A stretch of 64,000 bases of DNA, from assembly GCA_013399115.1 (NCBI GenBank), contig VXAA01003157.1, forward strand, positions 397,547 through 461,546, given 5' to 3'. Source of the DNA: Anseranas semipalmata (lineage: Eukaryota; Chordata; Aves; Anseriformes; Anseranatidae). The translations under genes and the position numbers were made by a program. This document shows positions 44,002 through 56,284 of the stretch, piece by piece. The notes under the pieces were generated by a model. That model ran no database searches. It was not told the origin of the DNA and worked only from the letters and a program-made list of their open reading frames with translations. The first letter of the stretch is position 1. Every line of letters begins with the position of its first letter.

Positions 44002-46965
44002 CTTCATTTTCTTCAAGATTATCTTTCCTTTTTACTCAAGATGAAGGATTTTCCCGTTACCCCATTGCTGTTGAGCAAACCTTCATTCTGTAATGTAGCA
44101 GAGAAACAGAGAGGCATGGTCTGCCTTGAACAGCTACGATAGAGGAATGGAATTTTAGTAGAAAATAGTGTGTGAATGAAAAGACGTTAATAAGGTATTT
44201 GGGTATATTTTCTCTGTTTGCTACTGAATTGAAAGTGACAGGCTTTCTTCAGTGGTCTCCAAAAATACATTCTTGACTCCTGATTCTGTTGACAGAAGGT
44301 TTCTGGGGTCTTTGCCAACAGGTAGAGAGACAGAGGACAACAATATTTCAACTCTATTAATATAATAAAGCCTTTTCCCAAACCTAACAAAATAATATTA
44401 AGGCAATGATCTCATTCTTTAAGTGGGAAAATTATGTAATATGTTCTCTTACAAATTTTTGCTAAATAACAAAACACTGCTCAGTAAAAAGCAAGCTTGG
44501 TTAACTCTGAAGCTGCTTACAGCATCTGTATTATATTGCCTCTGCTCGCAACTACAGTTTGGGCAGCATGCTGCCGCTGGTACCAAAATGATTTTAGAAT
44601 CTGAAAGACTATAATGAAAGTGTCTTTGAGCTGACACTTGCCAAGAGGTGAAGTTTTGATAGTTTTTCCGACATCAGCTTTGTTCATTAATTCAGTGTTG
44701 GGCAACAGAATTTCAATCACCCTCTGCAGTAACAATTTCAGTGTTATGTTTGTCCTAGAAACTTTCTGTCTGGGTAGCAGCTGACTATCCATCTCTTTCT
44801 TTGGAAAAAGTAAATGAATAAGGTAAAAGAGTCTTATAACCTGTGAGACATTTCTGTGGCTTGTGGTATTCCATGAGGTGCTCTTTGATCTGGCTGACAA
44901 ATGGCCCTCTGGAATTTAGTCCTTCATTTGAATGCTGAATGGTGCAAATGTCATTACAAACCCATGACCTCTGAATTCTAAAACTTCCCCCATCTCTCAT
45001 GATTTAAAATTTTATAGCCTGAGGTGCATGGACTAGAAAAAGATGTTTGGTCCAGAGGCATGTCACAGCACTGCCAAGATAATGGTCTAACCCTGAGTGA
45101 GAGTTATTCTGAAAAAAAAAAAAAGTTCAATTTTACAGTAACAATTTATTGGAGACCTTTAAAAAATAATTATCTGGTGCTCGCTAATCTCTGCTCAATG
45201 ATGTTAGATGCCTAAAGTTAGGAATTTTGTGTGTGTAATAGGTTTATTTTTGGATTCCTGGCTGCCTTAATGCTATCATAACAATATTGTTGTTTCTTAA
45301 AGAAAAAAAATGACAACTGCAGGGGGAAAAAAGTAGAGCCTTTAAATATCCATTTGGGGTGATAAAAGGATATCTTTCAGCTGTTTTGTACAACTATGCG
45401 AGCAAACAAATAATTAGAAAACATTTACTGATAATTCAGCGCTTGAGTTCAAAATTAATTTTTAAGATTTTTCTTGTGCCTGAACAAAAGTTGTAACTCC
45501 TGTTCAAGCTGATTATTTTTTAGCTCTGTGGAAGAACAGAATTAACCTTATAGATGCTATATGGAAATTGCATAAACAGCCTGAGAGATGATGCAGCACA
45601 TGCCTTCTTGAGAAAAGCTAGGAAGACGTATTTGAGGAACATAATTACTGCTAGTGAACAAAAGAAGTATTCTTCAGAGGCTGAAATATATAATCTATGC
45701 AATTGTTGGTGCTGCTTCACTTGAAATGGTTGAATATCTCATCCCCAGTTCCTCCTCATCTTTTCTGGGTGCCATCTTGCTAATGTGAGTCATGGCTGAA
45801 GATGCCTTTACGAAAATGTGATGAACCAGTCTCCCATAGTAGTGGACATGCTTGGGTCTCACAGCTCTTGAAAGCTGGTTTGCCAATAGAGTAGACTGTC
45901 CAATGGTTCCTTCCTATTTGCAGATACAGGTTTGTTATTGATGTTCTTTTAAAAAAAAATAAAAAAATTCAAGTTTCCTGGAGAGCTATTAGTTCTTTTC
46001 CCATATATTGCCTTGTTTTGCCTCCTTTCCTTTTATTCCAACATGTCATATGGCCCTTCCATATTTTAGTCTTAATTTCTCTTAACTAATTCTTCTGTTT
46101 AAGCCTTCATTTTACAAGCAATCTTCTTGTCATGTATCTATCTGAACATACTATATCTATATAATTTATTTTTTCATAATCTTTGCACTTCCACTTTCCT
46201 GAAGTGTTATCCTGTGTCATGTAATGTCCTTGTCTAACTTAAATTACAAGCTCTAGTAGGTATATGTGAAGTGCTATGTAAATTTAGTGTGGTAGTATGT
46301 ATAAATGTTTATTATTATCACTTATTGTTTGTCAGGGAACTGACCAGTGCAAGAAGTAGATGCCTGTAGATGCCATCAGGAGGGTTTGGAATATCTTTTG
46401 GAGGTGCCTCCCAAAGTGTCCCTCTGTTCATACTGTGTTCTTGTTACCTGCTCGTTCAATTTCAGCTTGGTGCTGTAACCTATTTCCTCAACATGCCCAT
46501 AAAGAGGCTTTCCATTGCTGTCTGTAATAGGCTTGTTCGTTTTGGTGACCTCTGGTCTTTTTTTTACTGAAGTATTGAACCCATCATCTCTCCAACCATT
46601 CTGTCTGTTAATATCTTCAGAAATTTGTGATCATCTCTGCAAGCATACTAACCAAGCACTGTTCTTTCTCTTGTAAAACAGTATAATCCAGTCATTCTCA
46701 CTGTATCTTTTGCAACACAGTCATGTTCTGGGCGTTTCATTGTTTCTTAAATAGCAAGCTGTTTCAGCCCACTTTCTGACTTTATTCTAACTTTTGTTCA
46801 CCCACACATTGTATTTTGACTTCAACAACTGTCAAACACATTGTTGTACAACATGTATCTTAATCACTCTTCTGTCACTTGTCTTGCTTATATTTTTGGC
46901 TATGATGTACTGACTTCACAGCTTCATAAAACTAAGCAGAGATGCCGTAACAGCCTGTATGCTTA
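44002..46965. other. AT-rich non-coding DNA
   Basis: No gene supported. The region at about 46235-46320 (TACAAGCTCTAGTAGG...GTATAAATGTTTATTATTAT) loosely resembles the tail of old amniote LINE or SINE elements. The minus-strand open frame at 44517-44900 has no recognisable product. Confidence 0.45.
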
Positions 46966-47140
46966 TCGTAGAACCATGGAATGGCTTGGGTTGGAAGGGA
47001 CTTAACCATCATCTAGTTACAACCCCCCTGCTATGTGCAAGGATGCCACCCACTAGATCAGGCTGCCCAAAGCCCCATCCAGCCTGGCCTTGAACACCTC
47101 CAGGGATGGGACATCCACAACTTCTCAATGTCTCAACCAA
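46966..47140 (-). mobile_element. CR1 LINE 3'-end fragment
   Basis: The plus strand starts with a decayed GTAGAACCATGGAATGGCTT and continues GGTTGGAAGGGACTTAACC, CATCTAGTTACAACCCCCCT, GCCCCATCCAGCCTGGCCTT and GAACACCTCCAGGGATGGGA. This is the reverse complement of the CR1 3' UTR typical of birds. It is 5'-truncated, as most CR1 copies are, and has no coding capacity. Confidence 0.9.
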
Positions 47141-47144
47141 CATC

Positions 47145-47627
47145 CTGGTTTTCCAAGATAAAAAAAGACTGCTGTATTCAAACTATTAAATTACAGGGCT
47201 TTAGCAAAGAAGACTGGTAATGGATTGGCATGACAGTGAAGGAAAAAAAGAGAACAGTGGGCTGGATAATACCAATTTTGCTTTGAGGAAACAAAAGTTT
47301 TTGAGCAGGGAACAAAAGCATGCATCTAAGACACCAGTGCTCGGTTGAATAAATGCCCTGAAGAGGAAGTAAGTCCATGTGAGTTGAATAGTGTGAATAA
47401 GCAGTATTTAAAGAGGAAAACAAACAAAAAAAAACCAGCAAACCTGGATTGGTGATGAATGCAGATAATGCAGAATGGCTATAGGGGGTAGACTGAATTA
47501 TTGTTGAACAGCTAGCATAGTTTAGGATGATACAGATTTTACATAAGAGGGATAGGAGTTAAGGTAGAGGATGAAGCTTGAAATAATTGGAAGAGGAGTT
47601 ACAATAAGAGTGCAAGCATGTAGAAAG
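47145..47627. other. Non-coding spacer between two CR1 copies
   Basis: Unique-looking sequence with no gene. It separates a minus-strand CR1 from a plus-strand CR1, so the two 5'-truncated elements point away from each other. Confidence 0.5.
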
Positions 47628-47629
47628 TA

Positions 47630-48001
47630 GCCTGGAGAAGAGGAGGCTCAGGGGTGACCTTATTGCTCTCTACAGGTACCTTAAAGGAGGCTGTAGAGAG
47701 GAGGGGATTGCTCTCTTCTCCTACGTGTCAAGTGATAGGACGAGGGGGAATGGGCTGAAGTTGTGCCAGGGGAGGTTTAGGTTAGATATTAGGAAAAATT
47801 TCTTTACTGAAAGGGTTGTGAGGCATTGGAATAGGCTGCCCAGGGAAGTGGTTGAGTCACCATCCCTGGATGTATTTAAAAGACATTTGGATGCAGAGCT
47901 TGGAGACATGGTCTAGTGGAGGGCTTGTTAGTGTTAGGTCAGAGGTTGGACTAGGTGATCTTGGAGGTCTCTTCCAACCTAAAAGATTCTGTGATTCTGT
48001 G
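47630..48001 (+). mobile_element. CR1 LINE 3' end with intact ORF2 tail
   Basis: 5'-truncated CR1. An open frame from about 47632 to the stop at 47914-47916 encodes the C-terminal tail of the CR1 reverse-transcriptase protein, recognisable by [26 protein letters not shown] and [10 protein letters not shown]. The 3' UTR includes GGTTGGACTAGGTGATCTTG and the element ends with two ATTCTGTG octamers (47986-48001), the diagnostic CR1 terminus. About 94 codons without a stop suggest a fairly young copy. It cannot transpose because endonuclease and polymerase domains are absent. Confidence 0.95.
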
Positions 48002-49349
48002 AAAGTGAAATAAGAAAGCATATAGCTGAAGTGAACAGTGAGAGGTGAGAAAGTTGAGGAACAGGGGAGTAGTGAACCCCATGCTGCTTTTTGCTGTGGT
48101 CATAAAGACACTGCAAAAGATAGCCACAGCAAAGTCTGAGGGCAAAGTAGGGTTTCAGTAAGATCAAAGAAGCAGGAAAGTTTTTAAGCCATCTATTTTA
48201 GTGTTATATGATGGAAGCTACATGGGGAAAATTATTTGTATCACCAACAGGAGGAGTTCTGAAAGTACATGCTGAGAAAATGGTGACAGTGGTATGCAGG
48301 AGCATGCCACACAAATGTACAGCTGACATGGCTTTTTGGTGCTTGACAAAAGCCAGAAATATACTTTTCTTGAAAAATGTTACTTTGCTGCCATTAAATC
48401 CTCTCAGTGTTAAGTGAAATAATTTAGCTATTGTCACATTGCTATGTGTTACCTTACTGGCTGTTAATCACACCTTAATATTCTAGCTTTCTCCATAATA
48501 GAAGATTTTTTTAATTAACTGTGGTTTGTCAGGTACTTGTTTTAAACACCTGTTGCTGATGGTCTTAACTTGTTACTGCTACTTGTCCTTTCAGTGGGAA
48601 AGGGCGTTTCAGGGAAGATTTACTGAGGACCCATCTGGGAATCTTAGTCCTTCAGTTAGCACCAGACTGCCATATGCGTTCTTTGGCATGGTCCTGCTGC
48701 TATGCAGTACCATTTGAAGAAAGGCTTTGTCTGCCTCTGCAGAACTTTTGCTCTGACATTATCTAATGCATTTTTTTCTGGAGTCTGAAAGCATGGCCTT
48801 CTCTAAGAGTTTAGCATTATTAGAAAACTTGCTGTTGATGCTCAAGCTAGGCACAAGATCATGGCAAAAAATATTCTACCTTTAAACACTGGGTGCACAG
48901 TGTGCACAGAAGAGTGGAAAATGATTATATATTGTCAAGGCCACTTTCATTCAGTCTTGGGATCCTGTCCACTGACATGAGTTTTCTTCTAGAGCTGTAC
49001 AAAATGTGAGATATGGTATTGGTAAAATGATGCTATTGAGGCATATGGACTTAACTCTGCAGAGCTCGTTGGTTTCAGGTGGTCTTTGCGAGGTCTGGAG
49101 GTAGTGGGGAGGAGAGCAAATCATCATCTTTAGGGTGTCCCCTGAAGAAGAGTCTTCTCCTGTGAATTTATTCACATTCCCTTCAAAGTACAACTTCTTT
49201 TAGCCTTCTTAAAGACTTTTTAGACTTGCATGGCATGGCAAAATATACATAAACCAGAAAGTAACTACACTTAAAGGTCTTCTGATTCAAAAGAATAAAA
49301 GGCAAAAAAGTTTAATGGCTTATAAAAAAGTTCAGGTAGAAAAAACAAT
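48002..49349. other. AT-rich non-coding DNA
   Basis: No gene or repeat recognised between the two CR1 clusters. Open frames at 48204-48437 (overlapping on both strands) are shadows of each other with no recognisable product. Confidence 0.5.
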
Positions 49350-49902
49350 TAGTGGTTTCTTATGTTTAAACCAAATTTCCTGTATTTGGATTTGTGCCCA
49401 TTGCCTCCTGTCCTACCTGTTACTGGATACCACAGAGAAGAGTCTTGGTCCATCTTGTTCGCACCTTCTGTTCCGAAGATCCCCCTGAGCCTTGTCTTTG
49501 TAGGCTGAACCGTTCCAGCTCTTTCAGCCTCTCCTCATAAGAGAGATGCTCCAGTCCCTTCATCATCCTTGTGACCCTTTGCTTGACTCTCTCCAGTAGC
49601 TCCATACCTTTCTTGTACTGGGGAGCCCAGAACTGAACATAGATCTCCAGATGTGGCCTCAACAGGGCTGAGTAGAGGGGAAGGGTCACCTCTGTTGACC
49701 TGCTCTCCACACTCTTAATGCAGGACAGGAAGCTGTTGGCATTCTTTGTGTCAGGGACATGTTGCTAGCTCATGGTCAGCTTGGTGACTTCTAGAACTGG
49801 CAAGTCTTGTTACACAAAGCTGCCTTCCAGCTGTTTGTTGTCCAGCTTGTACTGGTGCCTGGGGTTATCCCAGGTGTAAGACTTAGCATTTCCCTTTGAA
49901 CT
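49350..49902 (-). mobile_element. Older CR1 copy, 3' portion
   Basis: Plus-strand landmarks TTTGTGCCCATTGCCTCCTG, AGATGCTCCAGTCCCTTCAT, TTGTACTGGGGAGCCCAGAA and GATGTGGCCTCAACAGGGCT are the reverse complement of CR1 ORF2 3' coding sequence. The true 3' UTR end is missing on the left. On the right it breaks off at TTTGAACT, where the younger CR1 begins, and related sequence resumes at about 50771. Several frameshifts show it is decayed. Confidence 0.88.
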
Positions 49903-50770
49903 GTGAAATAGAATAGAATAGTATGGTTGGAAGGGACTTTCAAAGATCTAGTCCAACTGCCTGACCTCTTCAGGGCTAACCAGAAGTTAAAGCATGTTAT
50001 TAAGGACATTACTCAAATGCCTCTTGAACACTGACAGGTTTGGGGCATCAACCACCTCACACTGGAAGCCTGTTCCAGTCTCTGACCACCCTCATGGTAA
50101 AGATATTCTTCCTAATGTCGAATCTGAACTTCCCTTGGCATAGCTTTGTGCTGTTCCCATGCACCCTGTCATTGGTGACCAGGGAGCAGAGGCTGGCACC
50201 TTCTTCTCCACTTCCCCTCCTCAGGAAGTTGCAGAGAGCAATGAGGTTGCCTCTCAGCCTCCTCTTCTCCAGACCAGACAACCCAAGTATCCTCACAGTA
50301 CATGCCTTCTGGCCCTTTTACCAGCTTTGTTGTCCTCCTCTGGATGCTTTCAAGGACCTTAACATCATTTTTATGTTGTGGAGCCCAGAACTGCACACAG
50401 TATTCAAGGGGAGGCTGCACCAACGCTAAATACAGTGGGAGAATCACCTCTTTTGACCAGCTGGCTGTGCTGTGTTTAATGCACCCCAAAATGCGGTTTG
50501 CCCTCTTGGCTGCCAGGGCACACTGCTCATGTGGAGCCCGCTGTCAACCAGCACCCCCAGATCCCTTTCTGCAGGGCTGCTCTCCAGCCGCTCATCTCCC
50601 AGTCGGTACCTGTGTCCAGCATTACTCCATCCCAGGTGCAGAACCCAGCATTTGCCTCTGTTGAACTTCATGCCATTGCTGATCGCCCAGTGCTCCAATG
50701 TATGCAGATCCCTCTGCAAGGCCTCTCATCCCTCCTAGGAGTCAACAGCACCTCCCCGTATAGTATCTGC
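49903..50770 (-). mobile_element. Younger CR1 copy nested in an older one
   Basis: Minus-strand CR1. Its 3' end is at the left, where the terminal repeat is AATAG-type (GAATAGAATAG), followed by GTATGGTTGGAAGGGACTTT. Reading leftward on the minus strand from about 50720, the reverse-transcriptase tail is recognisable in several frames: [67 protein letters not shown]. Frameshifts and stops break it. It is 5'-truncated near 50770. Confidence 0.92.
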
Positions 50771-50915
50771 GAACTTGGGGTTCCTGTGAATGGCAGTACA
50801 ACCCTCTGTTTTATCAGCCACTACTCCCAGTGTTGTCATATGCAAACTTGCTTGGGGAGCAGTCTGTCCCATCATCCAGGTGAGGAATGTTAAATGGTAT
50901 TGGATCCAATATGCG
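50771..50915 (-). mobile_element. Older CR1 copy, resumed 5' portion
   Basis: GGTTCCTGTGAATGGCAGTA, ATCAGCCACTACTCCCAGTG, GCAAACTTGCTTGGGGAGCA and CTGTCCCATCATCCAGGT continue the CR1 region expected upstream of the break at 49902, with about 40 bases missing at the junction. GAACT occurs at both edges (49898-49902 and 50771-50775), compatible with a short target duplication. That word also fits the younger element's own sequence, so the exact junction is ambiguous. Confidence 0.75.
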
Positions 50916-53900
50916 GGTCTTTAGTGCTTTAATCTTTAATTGAATGCTACCCTTACATGGATTCCTAATGTGAATTTATTAAGTATGAAGAATGTAGAGA
51001 ACACATACAAATATTGACAAGATAAGTGAATAGACTGTTTTTTTTTTTTCCCTTGTTTATGACCTTCTCTGTGCAATTAATGGGGTTAGGAAGATTAGTA
51101 TGACAAGTAGAACAGCAGGAGTCTGCATGTATTTAATTTGACGCAACCTGTTTCTCGTGAATTGCTCAGAATACATCTTTGTCTCATAGTTAAAGGGCTA
51201 CTTCCATGGTAAGTATTTAACTTTCTGTAGATTTTTTTATTTTCTCCTTTTGCTATGATATTTCTTCTGGATTTTATTATGTATTTTTTTTAATACTAGT
51301 CTGTTTCAGTCTACTAGTCTAGATTCAGTTAGCAGCCTCTTCTGGTATTTTTTTTATTTTGTCAGCACTTGATTTCCTGTTTTTTTTCCTTGCTTTTTTC
51401 TTCATAGTTTTGTCAGTGGCATCACCAGTGTCTTATTCTGTACTCTGCAATGATGACTGGGTGCAATTAATGTTGTCTTCACCTATACCTCCAATTATCA
51501 AATGAAAATAAATCTTAGTTATTTTTTGTTATCTTAGAATAATTATGTCTTAAAGGAAAACTAATAAATTTATTTTTATCTGTAGCTTATCTAACCTTAC
51601 TTTAAAATATATGGTAAGCACCATAAAGAGGGTTTTCATTACATGTGGGATGACAGTGGGCTACTAAAAGTCTGCAGACCAAATAAAGTATTACTGCCTC
51701 TAACACATGCAGTTTAAGACTGTCATACGAATATATATGGATGGATGCTGAAAGGGAATAGTGTAAGTTTTACCAAGAACCATAACACTGAGTGACTGCA
51801 GCTGTTTTTCTGGCCCACATAATGAATGCAGAAGTGAGAGTACCCCCGTTTGCTGACTCCACGTTGTGGCTGCCTCTTCTATTGGGCTCTCTGCTCTCCT
51901 CCAGCATATAATTTTTTTGCTTGCAATGAGATCAGCGTTGTTTAATTCTATTCATCTGACACTGGAACTCTTTCTCCTGATTCAACAAGGCTAGATGCTA
52001 GCCTACTGCAAAAGCTTGAAAAATAGTTTCACATTAAAACTAAAGCAGCTTACAGTTGCGTTAATCTCTAGTGATGATTATATTTGCAAGCTGGGTACCT
52101 GTTCCTGTTTGGTGTAAGAGCGTTCATGTTCAGTATGCGTGTGTGTTTTTTTTTCTGATGTCATGACTTCTTTATGCTGGAGTTCTTCCCTGCAGGAAGG
52201 AGTTTCATTTAAAAAATGTGATATATCTTTTAGGGCATGATGGGCTGCAGGCACTCTTTAAACTGCTACTTACCAAATCACGTTTTGCTAATCATTTATA
52301 CATTTAGGTCAGATCATAAAATTGCTACTGGAAGTTCTTGCAGCCAGCAAAGAAAATGGAAGGCAATTATCTCAATGACACCAATAAATATGCGCTCCTT
52401 AACCTGAGCTTTTAAAGGATACTGCTATAAGCCCACATGCATAGCAGTCAAAGAGATAATTACGTTTTGAATAAGTCAAGCATCTGTTTTATGTTTTATA
52501 AACTTTAGTAGTAAAGCTTTGTTTGATCTTCAGCCTGAAGAGTCCCCATCAGATCACCTCGAAAGTCCACCAGGGTAGTGGAAAATTACAATTTAGAGAT
52601 TAAATTGTAGGGAATTAAAGGGAAATATAAGACTTTAAAGGATGAAACTTTAACTTTTTTATCCTATACAGTTTTCTTTCAAATTTAAGTATGATATTGA
52701 GAGTTTGATAGGGTACCCAAAAGCGTTCTGGGTAGCAAACATCTTGTGTGCATGTAATTTTGTCATAAATGTGTATGTAACTGACAGAACTCATTAGAGT
52801 AAAAACAAATTCCTAGCTTGTTATTCATTTTCTCTTATCTTAGTGCATTGTTTTAAATTCAGTTTTGTTAAACTGTTCCTTCAGTTTTACCAGTTGAAAA
52901 AATTACCTGCACAAGTTCAATAGAAGCATATTTTGGGAACATCTTTCTAGACATCCCATTGCAATTATGACATAACACATCTGGATTACTGGTGCAAGAA
53001 CTATTTTAAATTCTGTAGAAATATCAGATATATTGATGAACAATGTTGATATTTTAGGTTTTTCAGTCTCTTGAAATCTCATTTTGAATTTTCAGAAATA
53101 CTTGCTAGCAGCATTAACGTTATCTCATCCAGGTTTCCAAGTCCTTTACAGTAGTGATTCCGAACCCTTTGATAGCACTTTAAAAGAAAACTTCTGTTCT
53201 CCGTGTCCCGTTAGGTGCAGCTCCTTTCTTCCTTTTTCTTCCCCATAGACTTCTGCCCCTCTTTTCTTGCCTCTCTTCTTGTCTTTCCTCTTCCATTGTG
53301 GCCAGCTGCGGTAAAGTGGTTGCAGTTTCTTTGGCCTCTCTTGCAGAGGCACTACTGGCAGCTGTGGAAGTGATGGGAAGATGCTGTAGAAAGACTTGAC
53401 AGAAAAGACTTGACTAGAAAGACTAGGGAGACTTCATGTCCCTGGTGCACAGTTCCTGGACCACAGTACAGAGGTAACTGCTTTATGTGGAGCAGGTACG
53501 ACTTCAGTCAGGATTGTTTGCTTGAGCTTTGTGCCATGTCATATCAAATTTACATTAAACAGCTGAGGTTCAACTAATTTGAGAACACCTCATTCATCTA
53601 GGGTGCCTCTAACCTGCTGTTTCCCAAATCTGTTCCTAGATCTTTCTCTTTTGATGATAGTCTTACTGTGTTAATCATCTAAGCAAAGCAACTTTTCTAT
53701 AGAGGCTGAAATAAGAAGAATTCATTAGCTCTGGATGTCTTGATGTCATCTGTTACTAGCTTTAACTTTCCCTCTTGCTAGTCAGAAATATGGTTAGTAG
53801 GGTTTGTTTACACTTCAGCTTGTTCTGAAAGTGTGACTTGCTTTATATTCTTGCTAAGAATTTTAAGAAATGAATAGCACCATACCTAAAACACAGTGCT

Positions 53901-55030
53901 AGTAAATCTAGATATCTAGTAAAATCTAGTAAATCTAGATATCTTTCCTATGGATGAAGATATACTGCTGAATTCTTGAGTTTTTATAATTCTTGAGGTA
54001 CACATTTTCAGTTATTTGAAACTCCAAATTACAGCATAAAACAGCTGAATAAGAAAATTATAATATTGAACTAACATAAATGAAGATGGATGCCATAAAT
54101 GAATCATTTTAGGTAATTTTTCCACCCAAATACAGCTGCTTTCCTCTAAAGCCACCTTTTCTTGTGGATTTAATTCTCACAAAATTGCGACGGTTATTTA
54201 TGTTCTGAATTAAAATGGAAGCAATTATTTACAGTTTTCAGGGACTGAGAAACTGATTCACATGTCTATTTGAGGAATATTTGTCTCATACTTTAAGTCA
54301 GCAAATAAGAATACCAAACAGGGAGTCCAGATTTGACAAGAGTTGCAAAGACCTGAAGGAATTCCAACAGTCAAAAAGCTTGAGGACAGTCATCACTTAG
54401 CAAATACGTATCAGTGTAGCTCTGAGACCAGAGTTCCTATAGAAATAGGCTCACAGATAACTCCTGACAGAATTCGGTGGTAGTTGGCAAGTGTCTTTTG
54501 TTTTTGACCTACAAAAAATTCTCAGGATTACTGCGTACAGTTAGCTGCAGTAGTGGTGATGAGCCATAAAAAATGAATACAATAAAATGAACCCTATTAG
54601 ATAAAACAGATAACTTCATCCTACCTGCCTGTTCCACACCCCCAAGGTTCCCTTCCTATTTCCACCTCTTATTAGTAAAGCTTTACAGGCATTCAGTGTT
54701 ATAGTGTTTTGAACACAGGAGAAGGCTGTCGGTGTGCATTCTCCACATGGACAACTATTGTTGTTTTTCCTATGCTTAATGGTTTCTTCTAAAGTTGAGG
54801 CAATTATTTCCTTTTCAATTAAATTTTTCCCCATTCATTCTGGAAAAAATGTGTGAATAATCAAATGCATGTACACGTATATTTTTCTGTGTATGGAAAA
54901 CGCAACAGACAAACAGTAGTTATCCAAAAAACTTATGGGGGAAAAAAAAAGCAAGCAAAACAAAAACAAATCACCTCTGTCTAAAGACAGTATAGCAGAT
55001 GTTGTAGACTGGTGCACTGTAGTTCAGCAG
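50916..55030. other. AT-rich non-coding DNA
   Basis: No gene supported. Contains a 27-bp-period repeat at 53899-53942. The stretch 52300-52490 has no repeat signature, is rich in homeodomain-like ATTA/TAAT words and could be conserved non-coding DNA, to be judged only by alignment. Confidence 0.45.
53899..53942. repeat. 27-bp tandem duplication
   Basis: CTAGTAAATCTAGATAT occurs at 53899-53915 and 53926-53942, joined by CTAGTAAAAT. Short internal TCTAGATA words make it partly palindromic. Confidence 0.8.
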
Positions 55031-55330
55031 TCAGTCACCAGAAAAAAACGTAGAACCAGATTCAAGTGAGCAGTAACATCTTGGCATAACCGTGCCCATA
55101 TTGTAGGTTTTTTTGCTCCTAAAGAGTTGCTCCCCAGTAGTCACATATGTATTTAGTTTGCTTGGAGGTGGAACTGCCAGCTGATTACTTCTCTCCTGTG
55201 CTGCTTCAGCTCCTTTCCCCCCAGCTAGCATTTTCAAGAACTGCTGGCGGAGGCCACTATTCCCTAAGCTGTTAGGATCTTCAGAGGCATTTTGCCTCTG
55301 TTCCAAGCCCCGTTCTCTCAAGTCAAGAGG
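55031..55330 (-). other. Weak candidate for a terminal coding exon or gene remnant
   Basis: On the minus strand a pyrimidine-rich stretch with TTTCTCCAG (ending at 55331) is followed by 99 sense codons in the phase that starts right after AG, then a stop at 55031-55033. The predicted peptide has mixed, non-repetitive composition (for example LRQQFLKMLAGGKG, PPPSKLNTYVTTGEQLF). I do not recognise it and have no homologue in mind. There is no ATG near the start of the frame, which fits an internal or last exon but also chance. No AATAAA was seen within about 400 bases downstream. Open frames of this length do occur by chance in 64 kb. Confidence 0.2.
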
Positions 55331-56264
55331 CTGGAGAAATGCCAGTAAGGGGCGGGGGGGAAGCTGCAGGCTGGAGTGTTCCTTTGAGGTGTGATGGGTA
55401 CCTCAGCTCATCAAGTGCTTAGAGGAAATAAGGCTTGACCATGAGCTTCATGTTTTCTAACAAGGAATCAATCCTGGTTTCAAGCCTGATATTTGAATTA
55501 CACCATTGAAAACTGCCATGAAGTTGTGGTGAACAAGTGGCTTTGAGAGTGTATTTTGGTGACGGGGATGGTTTCATTTGCGACACAATAGTTTACGAAC
55601 AGTTATTGGTATATACTTCTTATCTTGTTTTAAATAATTTTCTAATCTTCTAGAAAGTAATCTCCCAAAATGTGAAAGACTGACTATATTGATTGTGTAA
55701 CTGTATATACAATATAGCTTTCTAATATAGTTATATACTTTCACTTTCTTTGATACACTAAAGTGAGAATTAGAATAATTTCATAACATCTGGTTGGATA
55801 GAAATAACGTTATTCATAGAAACACATATATGAAATTATCCAGGTCTAATTCACTTCTGTTTTATGTTCCTCTAAATACATTTATGAAGTAGGTTATAAA
55901 TTTCACAGGGTGGGGACTTTGCCTGTTGTTTGGTATCTGTGAAGCATCATATATACTTCACAGCGTTATGCAAATTTTAAATACTCTGAACAAAACAGTT
56001 TATGAAAATGGAGAACTGGTATGGCATGCTGTATTCCTTAACCAGTAGTTGTTCTAGAAGACCGCAGCACTGCTGATGTGATACTGTTCTTGGCAAAGCA
56101 GACAGGAGACTCTCGGAATGACAGACCAGGATGCTGTGTGAGAATTTCAGGCAAACTGAAGACTCTAATTAAAGGTAGAATAATACATTTGTGTAATATG
56201 GTAGGGTGAAAGTATCAGTTTTCTCTAAGGAAAATTGTGCTTTTCCTGCCTGCCAGAGTTATTT

Positions 56265-56284
56265 AAAAAAAAAAAAAAAAAAAA
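56265..56284. repeat. Poly-A run (20 A)
   Basis: Uninterrupted A20. No SINE or processed pseudogene could be recognised upstream of it. Confidence 0.85.

Noticed and set aside
54616..54839. Cys-containing minus-strand open frame just after an acceptor-like TTTTTTCCAG
   Set aside because: Entering from that acceptor in the frame of the peptide meets a TGA stop immediately before the ATG, so it cannot continue an upstream coding exon.
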